A program made the position numbers and the translations under genes. The notes under the pieces are model-generated. The model was not told the DNA's origin. It did not search any database and saw only the letters and a program-made list of their open reading frames with translations. DNA of 11,295 bases, from positions 1 through 11,295 of the forward strand of contig JAOXYC010212239.1 of the NCBI GenBank assembly GCA_028565715.1. Direction: 5' to 3'. Numbering within the stretch: position 1 is the first letter of the stretch; every line of letters starts with the position of its first letter. The stretch comes from Phoronis pallida (lineage: Eukaryota > Phoronida > Phoronidae). This document shows positions 1 to 6,969 of the stretch, in pieces.

Positions 1-158
1 GTGTAACGGTGTTTTAACAGCTTTTAAAAAATCTTGCAAACAATTGATGCTTGGCGGTTGTGATCCGGATAGATTCAGGGGAGATGATTCAATACCACCA
101 ACCGATGTCATCCATCAGATTTGCAGAATCGAGTGTGCAAGGCGACAAAGAATTTCTT
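1..158 (+). CDS. Exon: divergent Kunitz-like domain (partial, window edge)
   Basis: The reading frame starts at nt 2 and runs to a GTGAGT donor at 159, leaving one base (phase 1). Cysteines at 2-4, 35-37, 59-61, 119-121 and 131-133 give C-x10-C-x7-C-x19/20-C-x3-C. The x7 loop ending in GGC followed by DPDRF, and the final x3 spacing, are the Kunitz C3-C4 and C5-C6 signatures. The loop before C3 is shorter than the usual 15 residues, and the C4-C5 segment carries about eight extra residues (the usual spacing is 12). The first cysteine of the fold lies upstream of the window or is missing. It may be a Kunitz that has lost inhibitory geometry. That the next exons are clear Kunitz modules supports the assignment. 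Confidence 0.6.
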
Positions 159-3100
159 GTGAGTATCAATTGACCTTTAAGTGAGAGACAGTCCTCTTAG
201 CAACACGAAAAAACCAACCACTTTTAAACGCCAAAACAGCTCTTTATTAGTAAATAAAATAAAAACAACGACTGATTGTAATTTTAAAAATCCTGACATG
301 CTTCACATCTTCTGTTTCACCACAGAAGATGTGAAACATGTCAGGATTTTTAAAATTTCAATCGGTCGTTGTTTTTATTTTATTTCTGTCGGCGCTATTT
401 AGACTGGAAGGAAATTTGTAGGCTCCTTATTAGTGTTTTAAGATACAATTAAATCTTCCCATTTCCGGAGAAGACGCAAATTTCATGCAGAACATACATA
501 CTGTTATGAAAATGATAATAATAACACACCGGTATTTTTTATACCGATTTCTTTGTTAACTCATAAATATCATACTTATACAAATTATAATGAACTTGTA
601 GACAATCCCTCCATTTACATAATAAACTTCAGATACTACTGGTTATGGAAATCTGCGAGATTTAGAGACATCAGGAAACTTCAGTGGTTGCAGCACAAAG
701 AGATCCACCATTGTTCTAGAAGTTACTAGCAATGATTTTTTTTCTTCTTTTTTTTCAAACATTTATTTGCCTAGCAATGACTTTGATCGACCTGTCAACT
801 ACCATACTCTCAACAGAAGTCCAGGTACGGTACCTCAGAGAAGTTCAGTGGCCCAAAAACAAAGATACCTACCATTGTTACAGAAGTAACTGGCAATAGC
901 CGTGATCTCTCTAAGAGCCACAACACTTTCATCCGAAGCCCAAAGACTCCGACATATTTCCTTGGTTTAAAGTCACAGAGATCTACTGCTGTTTCAGAAG
1001 TGACTGGCAATGGATCTGATTCTGCTGAGGAACCATTCTCATCACACTCCTTCACAACACAACCAACTAACTCCCAGCTTCATCACAACCAACTATGATG
1101 ACAACTCGGCAGAAATGACTACCACATACGAAGATCAAGAGAGGTTAACAAACTATCTTTCTGATTCCAGTCATCAGCGAGAAATGTTGATACCATTTTA
1201 TGGTAACACATTTCTCTAAAATGACCTCCAACAACAATCAACGGAACATAAAAACATGCGGTATATTGTCTGGGAAAATTACACATGGAGCCTTCCAAAT
1301 AACACATCTGCTCATTCCCAAACAGAGCGGCACAGCCGACTTTTGTTAATGTGAGAGAGAAGAAGAGATTCTCGAATACCATTTAAGCAAAGAACTGATC
1401 ACTTTGGATACCCACTCACCCATCCCCAACTGAATTTCTCTCAAGTGTTGATCTCCATACCCACTGTCAATATCAATTGATGATGCCCGAACCCATTGTC
1501 ATAGATAGTTCATTCGGCAAGATTTAAAGAAACTCCCTACTACCACCTAACACCTGGTGAGCTGTGGACATGTACAAAATGGCGAAAAGTAAAAATCTAA
1601 TTGTTTTTGATTTAGTCACACGAAAATTGTCTCTTTTAATTATCATTCTTTAACACGTGTATAAGATTATCTTGAACGTTAGTGCTGGCTGTCACTCTCG
1701 GCTATCCGTTAACACACTCAGACAGGATTGTCCTGACTCCTTCATTTCCTTGTGAAAGATCATAGTAAAATGTCACTATAGGAAGGCGGCTAGAGAGGCT
1801 GCCCTTTCTGCACTATAAACTTGCTCATTTGATGCTGCGCTACTACGTGTTCAAAATCGTAACATATACTATTAAAATATTAATGAAATCGGAAATAATA
1901 GTTATCCCACAACTCCGATAATATACAAGTCTGAACTGATTGAAGAGCATTCAGAAACGACCGAAACTGAAAATCATTAACGACATCAACCAATAAATGT
2001 CTGAAAATCCACAGAAATAATGGGTCAAAACGGACATATTGGGACAAAACGGACACAATGAGACAAAACGGACATAATGGGACAACAGACGCTTTCATCG
2101 AAATTGTCATGTTTAATGAGACTTGTAAACTCCTCATATGTACCATCTTTGATAACTCATAATCTTCCCCGATCATTACTATGATACATATGCACTCTTT
2201 CAGCCACAAGCCTACCTTACGTCTGTAATTCGGGTATAAGTTTGGGACGAGAGTGTCCAAACAATCCAACAGCTTGGTATTATGACGAAGTGACCGGGAG
2301 ATGCAAGAGGTTTCTCTTCCGTGGTTGTAGAGGTAATGCAAATCGCTTCGAAACTAAACACGACTGCGAAGTAGCATGTCCATCGAGTAAGTGTAGTATT
2401 TTTTTAAAAATAGGTATAGTTACATGTCGACGCAAACGCGGGAAAGATCGAGGTTGGGCAATGTGACGGGGGTGTGCATATGCGCGAGGTGATTGTGAAA
2501 ACCCAAAGTGCTTCTGGCGACGTACTTATTATCTTTTACTCTAAAGGCCGAAGCCGCTTCACGAGCAACCATGGACCGCCATTGACATGCTCATTCCAGC
2601 AAGCCGGGCTTTGACACTCTGGGAATCGATTGAAAGCCTAGTGCATTAGCCACTACACTACAGAGACTCGCTAAGTTATTAACGATTCACTTAAATATAC
2701 TCTCTCTACCGTTGGTTCCAATCTGGCGTCAAATCGCAAATCAGCTAGAAACATTTTTTACAAATCCTTTGTTGAACACAACTTACTTGCATCTGCAAAG
2801 TCAAAAAGTTCAAAAATGATCCAACGCAGAGAGACGTTTTTACGTAAAAATTGCCCCTACCCTTTATTATTTTAAGTGAAGGGCACTTGGGGTTTTTCTG
2901 AATAATTAAGAGTTTATTTTACTTTGACCAAGCTTGGTACTGTTCACTGCCAAAAGTGAAAGGCCAATGGTGTGGACCTGTTCGATATTGGCATTATAAC
3001 GTTACAAGCGGCGTTTGTGTACGAATACCTACTAATACTGGTTGTGGTACATTTCCAAACCGCTTTGTCACAAAACACGAGTGTGATGAGGCCTGCAATG

Positions 3101-6100
3101 TTAACGACACAGGTAATTCGTTTTGAACAAATTTCTTTAATGAAACAATTTGCTTTGTACCGATAGCTTACATTGCTTCACTGTCTGTTTCGTGCACAGC
3201 AGAGCTCTTGCGTGCGGATGTTGTACAGTGTTCACTGTATCTCCCTGTATTTTTACCGCTGCTTGAAACGGTTTTTTGCCATGGTAATCCATCTAGAAAA
3301 TGCCACACTTTGAAATTTATTTTGACGCAAGTTTTGGTTGTCAAATTGGTTGTTTTTGTCGATGAAGGCTTTTGATGAAGATGCTTTTACTGATCTTAAA
3401 GGTATTTGCAACTATCTTTGAATGTTTTCTAGGATAGTGTACAGTGCTAGAATAAAACAATTTTAAAGAAAACATTTTTTTGGAACAAATTACTTTTGAT
3501 ATTTTCATCAAATTTGAATTTTATGCCAATGACATAACATATTTGAACAAAATATCAAAATATTTTTTTCAAAAAAATTCACTGAAATTGTACTTTCTAG
3601 GTAATGATAGCACTGTACACCATCCTGGAGAACATTCAAACAAGTTGCAAAATGTGACTTGGACGCTTATTTTGGCAGTTGAATTCTGTTACAACTTCGG
3701 TAATTTAAAGTTTGACTGGTCCACATACGAACCATTTCAAACCGACAACACCGTCACTAGGATATAATACATCCCTTTAACTATTAATTAAAATACGCCA
3801 TTGGTCACCACCTATATGTACATGACGCTCAATCACAAATGTATAGATGTAGGTCAAACACCATATTTCTTTTAGTTGTCTGGCATTTCAGCATCTAATG
3901 TGCTTTACGAAGTGAAGTCTGCAAGCAACGATTGTGTGGATAGACGTGTTGGATATGCCGGTACCAGGGATTGGACAGAATCTGGGCTGCGTTGTCGACA
4001 TTGGAATGACCCGGAGATTCGGGCGCACTTCGAAGACGACACAGATTTCGCAGACGCGTTACATAAATTACCGTACAACGAATGGGTGTCAAATTGGTGT
4101 CGAGCTTTGCACAGGACCTACGAATGGTGTGTCAACTATCGTAACCAAGTCGAGAATTGCAGCATACCACTCTGCGAAGGTAAGGATAGTTGAATCAATG
4201 ATTATCTTCATGTTCAATACAGTGATACGTTTACCATATCGTCCTTTGACATGTACATTGGCTAATACATGTATGGGGTTGGTTCTATGTGGAGAATCAT
4301 TTATCTAATTTAAAGTATATGACGGAAGGAACTATTACCATATAATGAAATTAAATACTGGAATGTATCTAACAACATTGTTTTGTTGAAATACATCAAA
4401 TCATTCAATAGATAAAACCAAGTTAAAGACGAAATCCGGTATAAAAGATGTATATATTTGAAGAATAAAAACCCAAACAGTTTTGCCTCAAGGCTTGGTC
4501 ACTGGTCATTACCCAGTGACCAAGCCTTGAGGCGAAACTGTTTGGGTTTTTATTCTTCAAATATGTACATCTTTTATACCAGATTTCGTCTTTAACTTCG
4601 TTTTTATCTATTTTATTATGCGTCCGGTAACGGCAATACTGATTTTAACCATCAAATCGTTCGTTTTTTAACCTTAAAGTTTGTAATATATTTTTATTTA
4701 AGACTTGAACGCTTTATTTCTGTTTCATAGTCGTAATTGATGCACCGAAGATATCCATGGGCCCTCATATTAATATCAGGTTTTACTACTACATGTCACA
4801 TCCACACGATGTCAAGATTGATACAATCAGACTGTTTAAAGACGTCAGTGAGTTTGAGGTCCGCCTGGTTGCTAAGTCGAATGTAGAGCGTGGTGATTTC
4901 TGGATCTCGCCTGAATATAGACCGTTTTTTCGGGAAAATCTGCCGGCAGTGCAGTACAAGGAAAACGGAAAGATCAATAGAATGAAACTTCATTTTCTTA
5001 CTACCAGTACAAATACGAGGTACAACGGTGACTACGTTCTACTCGTGAGGACCAATAACGGGGGCGTGTACAAAGCGAAAATCAAACGAATAGATGATGA
5101 AGGTGAGCATTAGTCATGCGCGCTACAAAGATACACTTTAACATCAACCAGTCCACTACACGTGCAATGTCAACGCGTGCCATCCCTTACTTAACCTCAA
5201 GGTTTGACATAGTTAGAGTCAGTCAGACTTTATGCACCGTCTTCGGAAGCCTAAAGACGGGGCAATGTACAAGAAATTTTGTATGTTATTCAGGATGCTT
5301 ACTTTTTCAAAGCTCCTTTTGTTTTTGTTACTGATGTGGCTGATATGTGTCACTTAATGGTTTCTTACGTAATGAAAAACGTTAAGAAAGCGATTATAGC
5401 AACCGGATGTAACAACTTGGGAGAATATCCAATTTACGGCGCGTACCACCATTCTGAAGTCAAACAAAGTGATAACGGCTATTTGGTGGAAAACCTTTAA
5501 ACGAGTACATTTTCAAATCCGTCATCGCGCCTATATCTTGTGTGAGCTTGGTTGAATTACCGGATGTCACTTGACTTCCAGACCCTACATCATTATTTTT
5601 GTATCTTCACCTATAAAGTTAATTAACGTTATACAATTACTTCAATACAAGCTTTTGTCTTAAAATACAACGTTGTTAATTTCAGGTTTTACACGTTGTG
5701 ACAACCAAGACTTCTGTTTTAATGGCGGAGTCTGCGTGTATTACGCTTGGAAACCGCATATTGAACGTTGTCAGTAAGTAAACCCGTATCAGCTTTTCAA
5801 ATTGTGTGTGTCGGGTATGAACATTGTTACATTTGGAAGACGACGTTTCAACCCAGAAAGTTCATTTTTAATTGATTGGAGATTGAAATACAATCGACAA
5901 CCCGTACAAAAAACAACTTACCGCAGAAATGTTCTTTAAAACAAACAGGAGCAATTCTTGTGTTATCATTGTACTTTTTCTTTTTTCAAGTTGCAATTTA
6001 CCATACAGTGGATACCGATGTGAATTACACGACCCCCCTCCGCCAAGACCTGTGGAAGGTTAGCTAAACTGTTCATCAGTGTTTAATATATTTGAATTCT

Positions 6101-6542
6101 GACCACATTGCAGACTCGTAGCTATCTTTTAAAAAAATGTGTTTCAAACTTTGAATAGTGATCGTTAACTAAAATAGTCAAAACAAAAACAAAAACCAGA
6201 GTGCTCTGCTTCAATTACTGTTTATCAAAATCCGGAGATTCCAATTGTTACGTGTTCCGGTTCCGGATGAGGCACATGGTTCTTGGTTATTGATTAAAAA
6301 ATACTAGATACTCGTCAGCTTCCAGAAAAGATTTGGCAAATCTTCAATTGAACTTGACAAAACTCAAGACGTATCGATGGGTGGTTCCCATGCTTACTTT
6401 ATCTACGTCGTAAATACCTTGCGCTGACATTTGTGTATCTTTTTCAGGAGCTGAGAGTGTGGCAACTTGTGCATGGTGTGACGTCTACTGGATCACCGTC
6501 TTGCTGACTGCGTCTGTAGTTCATGTCTATGCAAACCAGTGA
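1..6542 (+). CDS. Mosaic Kunitz-kringle-Ig-EGF surface protein, 5'-truncated (neuregulin-like C-terminal half)
   Basis: This is a multi-exon gene whose 5' end lies outside the window. Exons: <2-158, 2204-2386, 2933-3112, 3601-3699 (tentative), 3892-4179, 4731-5102, 5686-5773, 5991-6058 and 6448-6542. Joined, they give 1530 nt with no internal stop, that is 509 codons plus TGA. Domain order is a divergent Kunitz, two Kunitz-type domains, a linker, a kringle, a cysteine-free Ig-like module, an EGF and a C-terminal hydrophobic stretch. All module borders are phase 1, so each module is a symmetric cassette; only the EGF is cut internally, in phase 2. The product is expected to be extracellular and membrane-tethered. 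The EGF and its intron position suggest an ErbB-type ligand, and kringle-Ig-EGF recalls type II neuregulin, but there is no cytoplasmic tail. Orthology is inferred, not shown. Exons and phases are read from the sequence; the exact acceptor at 2932 is the least canonical. Confidence 0.83.
252..385. repeat. 134-bp near-perfect hairpin (fold-back/MITE-like)
   Basis: Arms of 64 bp pair around the 6-base loop 316-321 with no gaps and only a few mismatches; the outermost AAATAAAAT (252-260) meets ATTTTATTT (377-385). It lies in intron 1 of the mosaic gene and was read through as a spurious ORF. It has the form of a fold-back MITE, but I see no clear target-site duplication. Confidence 0.85.
386..626. 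other. Intron sequence, nothing recognised
   Basis: AT-rich intron DNA between the hairpin and the 114-bp tandem repeat. No gene, splice-bounded exon or repeat seen. Confidence 0.5.
627..1011 (+). repeat. Degenerate tandem repeat, about 114-bp period
   Basis: The best conserved cores are at 677-733, 841-897 and 955-1011, each ending GAAGT-ACT-GCAAT. The last two cores are 114 bp (38 codons) apart and the units between them (783-840, 898-954) also align. The first and second cores are 164 bp apart because 50 bp were added at 731-780, bounded by two copies of CTAGCAATGA (726-735 and 771-780) around a T-rich 35-bp piece. Read forward, the units resemble Ser/Thr-rich peptide such as TIVTEVTGN, so this may be repeated coding sequence, now broken. 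Confidence 0.6.
1120..1605 (+). pseudogene. Broken AMSH/STAMBP-like JAMM deubiquitinase copy
   Basis: Translation with frame changes gives consecutive blocks of the AMSH JAMM catalytic domain. In order: REMLIP near 1180; [19 protein letters not shown] at 1221-1277; [16 protein letters not shown] at 1299-1346; [18 protein letters not shown] at 1354-1407; [17 protein letters not shown] at about 1414-1464; [13 protein letters not shown]; then HLTPGEL near 1550. AMSH enzymes remove K63-linked ubiquitin from endosomal cargo. The copy is dead: stops at about 1347 and 1528, frameshifts near 1217, 1409 and 1535, and lysine replacing the catalytic glutamate of the ETCGIL motif. Because the domain runs on without introns, a retrocopy is likely. 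It sits in sense orientation in intron 1 of the mosaic gene. The upstream tandem repeat may be its linker, but that is inference. Confidence 0.82.
1610..2020. other. Intron sequence, nothing recognised
   Basis: Between the JAMM relic and the minisatellite I see no exon, RNA or repeat. The minus-strand frame reaching 2341 runs through the minisatellite and the antisense of the Kunitz exon, and is a shadow. Confidence 0.5.
2021..2091. repeat. 19-bp minisatellite, about 3.7 copies
   Basis: Units begin at 2021, 2040, 2059 and 2078, with consensus TGGGACAAAACGGACATAA. Copies differ by one to three bases and the last is cut short. The array lies about 110 bp before the acceptor of Kunitz exon 2. 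Confidence 0.9.
2204..2386 (+). CDS. Exon: Kunitz/BPTI domain 2
   Basis: This is a symmetric phase 1-1 exon of 61 codons with acceptor TGCACTCTTTCAG and donor GTAAGT. Six cysteines are spaced x9-x15-x7-x12-x3, against BPTI's x8-x15-x7-x12-x3. The stretch from FLFRGC to KHDC satisfies the Kunitz signature F-x2-x-G-C-x6-[FY]-x5-C. The residue after the second cysteine, which is P1 in inhibitors such as BPTI, is proline, so ordinary trypsin-type inhibition is unlikely (inference). The reading frame begins upstream of the TTG at 2242, at the acceptor, with V-C-N-S as the first Kunitz cysteine context. Confidence 0.92.
2555..2675 (-). mobile_element. Degenerate tRNA-like sequence (possible SINE relic)
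   Basis: On the minus strand, GTAGTGTAGTGGCTAATGC (2661-2643) resembles a pol III A box and CAATCGATTCCC (2632-2621) a B box. The two boxes are only about 29 bp apart instead of about 44, so the anticodon arm is shortened and this is not a working tRNA. It lies in the intron 2387-2932, where nothing else stands out. Confidence 0.38.
2933..3112 (+). CDS. Exon: Kunitz-type domain 3
   Basis: This is a symmetric phase 1-1 exon of 60 codons. The donor GTAATT is good; the acceptor ACTTTGACCAAG has a weak pyrimidine tract but is the only nearby AG giving phase 1. Cysteines are spaced x9-x14-x8-x12-x3, so the fold is recognisable although loops one and three each differ from BPTI by one residue. GCGTFPNRF and the terminal KHEC-DEA-C match the Kunitz C-terminal half. 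The P1-equivalent residue is glycine, again not that of a trypsin-like inhibitor. NVTS and NDT are potential N-glycosylation sites. The antisense and other frames here are shadows. Confidence 0.88.
3113..3600. other. Intron sequence, nothing recognised
   Basis: AT-rich intron with oligo-A and oligo-T runs towards the end. The open frame from 3480 enters it only because stops are absent by chance. Confidence 0.5.
3601..3699 (+). CDS. Tentative cassette exon: 33-codon linker
   Basis: A TTGTACTTTCTAG acceptor and a TTCG|GTAATT donor bound 99 nt that are open in phase 1 at both ends, exactly matching the flanking exons. The encoded segment has two N-glycosylation sequons (NDS and NVT), a hydrophobic run WTLILAV and one unpaired cysteine. 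I recognise no domain. Including or skipping it leaves the downstream frame intact, so it could be an alternative exon, or it could be a chance pairing of splice-like signals. Confidence 0.4.
3892..4179 (+). CDS. Exon: kringle domain
   Basis: This is a symmetric phase 1-1 exon of 96 codons with acceptor CTGGCATTTCAG and donor GTAAGG. Six cysteines fall at exon residues 15, 35, 70, 80, 90 and 95, that is relative positions 1, 21, 56, 66, 76 and 81, close to the canonical kringle numbering 1, 22, 51, 63, 75, 80. Family motifs are visible: GYAGT for [12 protein letters not shown] for SG.xCQxW, NWCR for NYCR, EWCV for PWCY, and ENCSIPLC for EYC.IP.C. The aspartates of the lysine-binding DxD centre are not obvious, so fibrin or lysine binding is not implied. 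It is coupled by phase to the Ig-like exon that follows. Confidence 0.87.
4407..4611. repeat. 205-bp fold-back element, 99-bp arms
   Basis: The left arm 4407-4505 pairs with the right arm 4513-4611 around the 7-base loop TCATTAC. Pairing is ungapped with a handful of mismatches, and the inner 45 bp are almost perfect (for example AAGGCTTGGTCACTGG against CCAGTGACCAAGCCTT). It lies in the intron between the kringle and Ig-like exons. Apart from a shared A/T-rich ATAAAAAC stretch, it is not the same family as the 252-385 hairpin. Confidence 0.9.
4731..5102 (+). CDS. Exon: cysteine-free Ig-like module
   Basis: This is a symmetric phase 1-1 exon of 124 codons with acceptor TTTCTGTTTCATAG and donor GTGAGC. 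The C-terminal third, [15 protein letters not shown] followed by VYKAKI, has the strand F/G look of an I-set Ig domain (D-x-G-x-Y-x-C-x-x-x-N-x-x-G), with leucine where the strand-F cysteine belongs. The N-terminal [16 protein letters not shown] resembles strands A' and B, again without a cysteine. No cysteine or canonical core tryptophan (CxW) occurs, so the fold, if Ig, lacks the usual disulfide. An FN3-like beta sandwich is the main alternative. Its place between kringle and EGF fits an Ig of neuregulin type. Confidence 0.68.
5103..5685. other. Intron with an unexplained open frame, no supported exon
   Basis: A plus-strand frame runs to a TAA at 5500 with no family I recognise. It begins after a TTATTCAG that could be an acceptor but has no matching donor, and it ends in a stop. 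I treat it as chance in an intron. Confidence 0.4.
5686..5773 (+). CDS. Exon: EGF domain, Cys1-Cys4 part
   Basis: Acceptor TTAATTTCAG and donor GTAAGT bound this exon; phase 1 in, phase 2 out. It encodes C-x5-C-x5-C-x11-C with the FCFNGGVC motif typical of EGF-family ligands. The exon stops two bases after the fourth cysteine codon, and the next exon completes the histidine codon and supplies Cys5. ErbB ligand genes (TGFA, EGF, HBEGF, NRG1) are known to be interrupted between Cys4 and Cys5. Confidence 0.9.
5991..6058 (+). CDS. Exon: EGF domain, Cys5-Cys6 part and proline-rich stalk
   Basis: The acceptor is TTTTTTCAAG and the donor GTTAGC. After completing the split codon, it reads [10 protein letters not shown]. 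Together with the previous exon this satisfies the EGF pattern C-x-C-x2-x-x2-G-x-x-C with C5-x8-C6. The [12 protein letters not shown] stretch that follows is a short proline-rich juxtamembrane stalk, the place where shed ligands are cut (inference). Phase 2 in, phase 1 out. Confidence 0.89.
6059..6447. other. Intron sequence, nothing recognised
   Basis: The last intron of the mosaic gene. A short A-rich CAAAAACAAAAACC run near 6183 is the only low-complexity feature. Confidence 0.5.
6448..6542 (+). CDS. Terminal exon: hydrophobic C-terminus
   Basis: The acceptor is ATCTTTTTCAG; 30 codons end in TGA at 6540-6542. The segment has [11 protein letters not shown], then a hydrophobic run of about 17 residues from VYWITVLL to HVYA, then N-Q-stop. 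With no basic stop-transfer residues and no cytoplasmic tail, this looks more like a GPI-attachment signal than a classical transmembrane anchor, although a short type I membrane segment is possible. The extra CAWC pair is not part of the EGF fold. Confidence 0.8.
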
Positions 6543-6963
6543 ATTACAACCAATGGCATTACTCTTTTGAAATGAACTTAAAAAATAACTGTATTACAAT
6601 GATTTGTAAATTTCAAGATGAAAATCTGACAAATAACCACAGCGGCTTTCAGGGTTATCACAGTTACAGTAGGCTACGCTACTTCTCAGTGTTAACCGTT
6701 TTTTTTGAAATTGTTTACAATTCCACCTATTATATTATAGATACGATTAGTTGTTTTTATATGCTTTTTTGTACATTATTTACCTATTTAGTAATGCTCG
6801 GGGAGACATGAAAGTTAAGTTGAATATTATTTTGAATTTAGAATCTCAATAGCACATCGCAGCTCCTTAATTTTTATTCATACTTCTATAATTTTTGTTT
6901 ATTGATTTAAAATCAACCCGGCTCAGCATTTTATATACATTCAGTAATTCCTACTTTTATTTA

Positions 6964-6969
6964 AATAAA
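6964..6969 (+). terminator. Poly(A) signal of the mosaic gene
   Basis: This is the first AATAAA after the stop at 6542. It is followed about 20 bases later by a T-rich run (GGTCTTTTTTCAG) suited to the downstream element. The 3' UTR would be about 440 nt. Confidence 0.5.

Noticed and set aside
181-402. Plus-strand open frame of 73 codons
   Set aside because: It lies across the 252-385 hairpin and just after a clear donor at 159; the apparent protein is the palindrome read through.
810-1055. Minus-strand open frame of 81 codons
   Set aside because: It is the reverse of the 114-bp repeat region and resembles no family. The forward frame gives the repeat's coherent periodic peptide.
1880-2341. 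Longest minus-strand open frame (153 codons)
   Set aside because: It runs through the minisatellite and antisense of the Kunitz exon; the plus strand there has a full Kunitz signature with splice sites.
3934-4308. Plus-strand 124-codon frame overlapping the kringle exon
   Set aside because: It is out of frame with all six kringle cysteines and crosses the donor at 4180.
5279-5500. 73-codon open frame with a possible acceptor before it
   Set aside because: No recognised family, no usable donor, and its stop would truncate the protein before the EGF.
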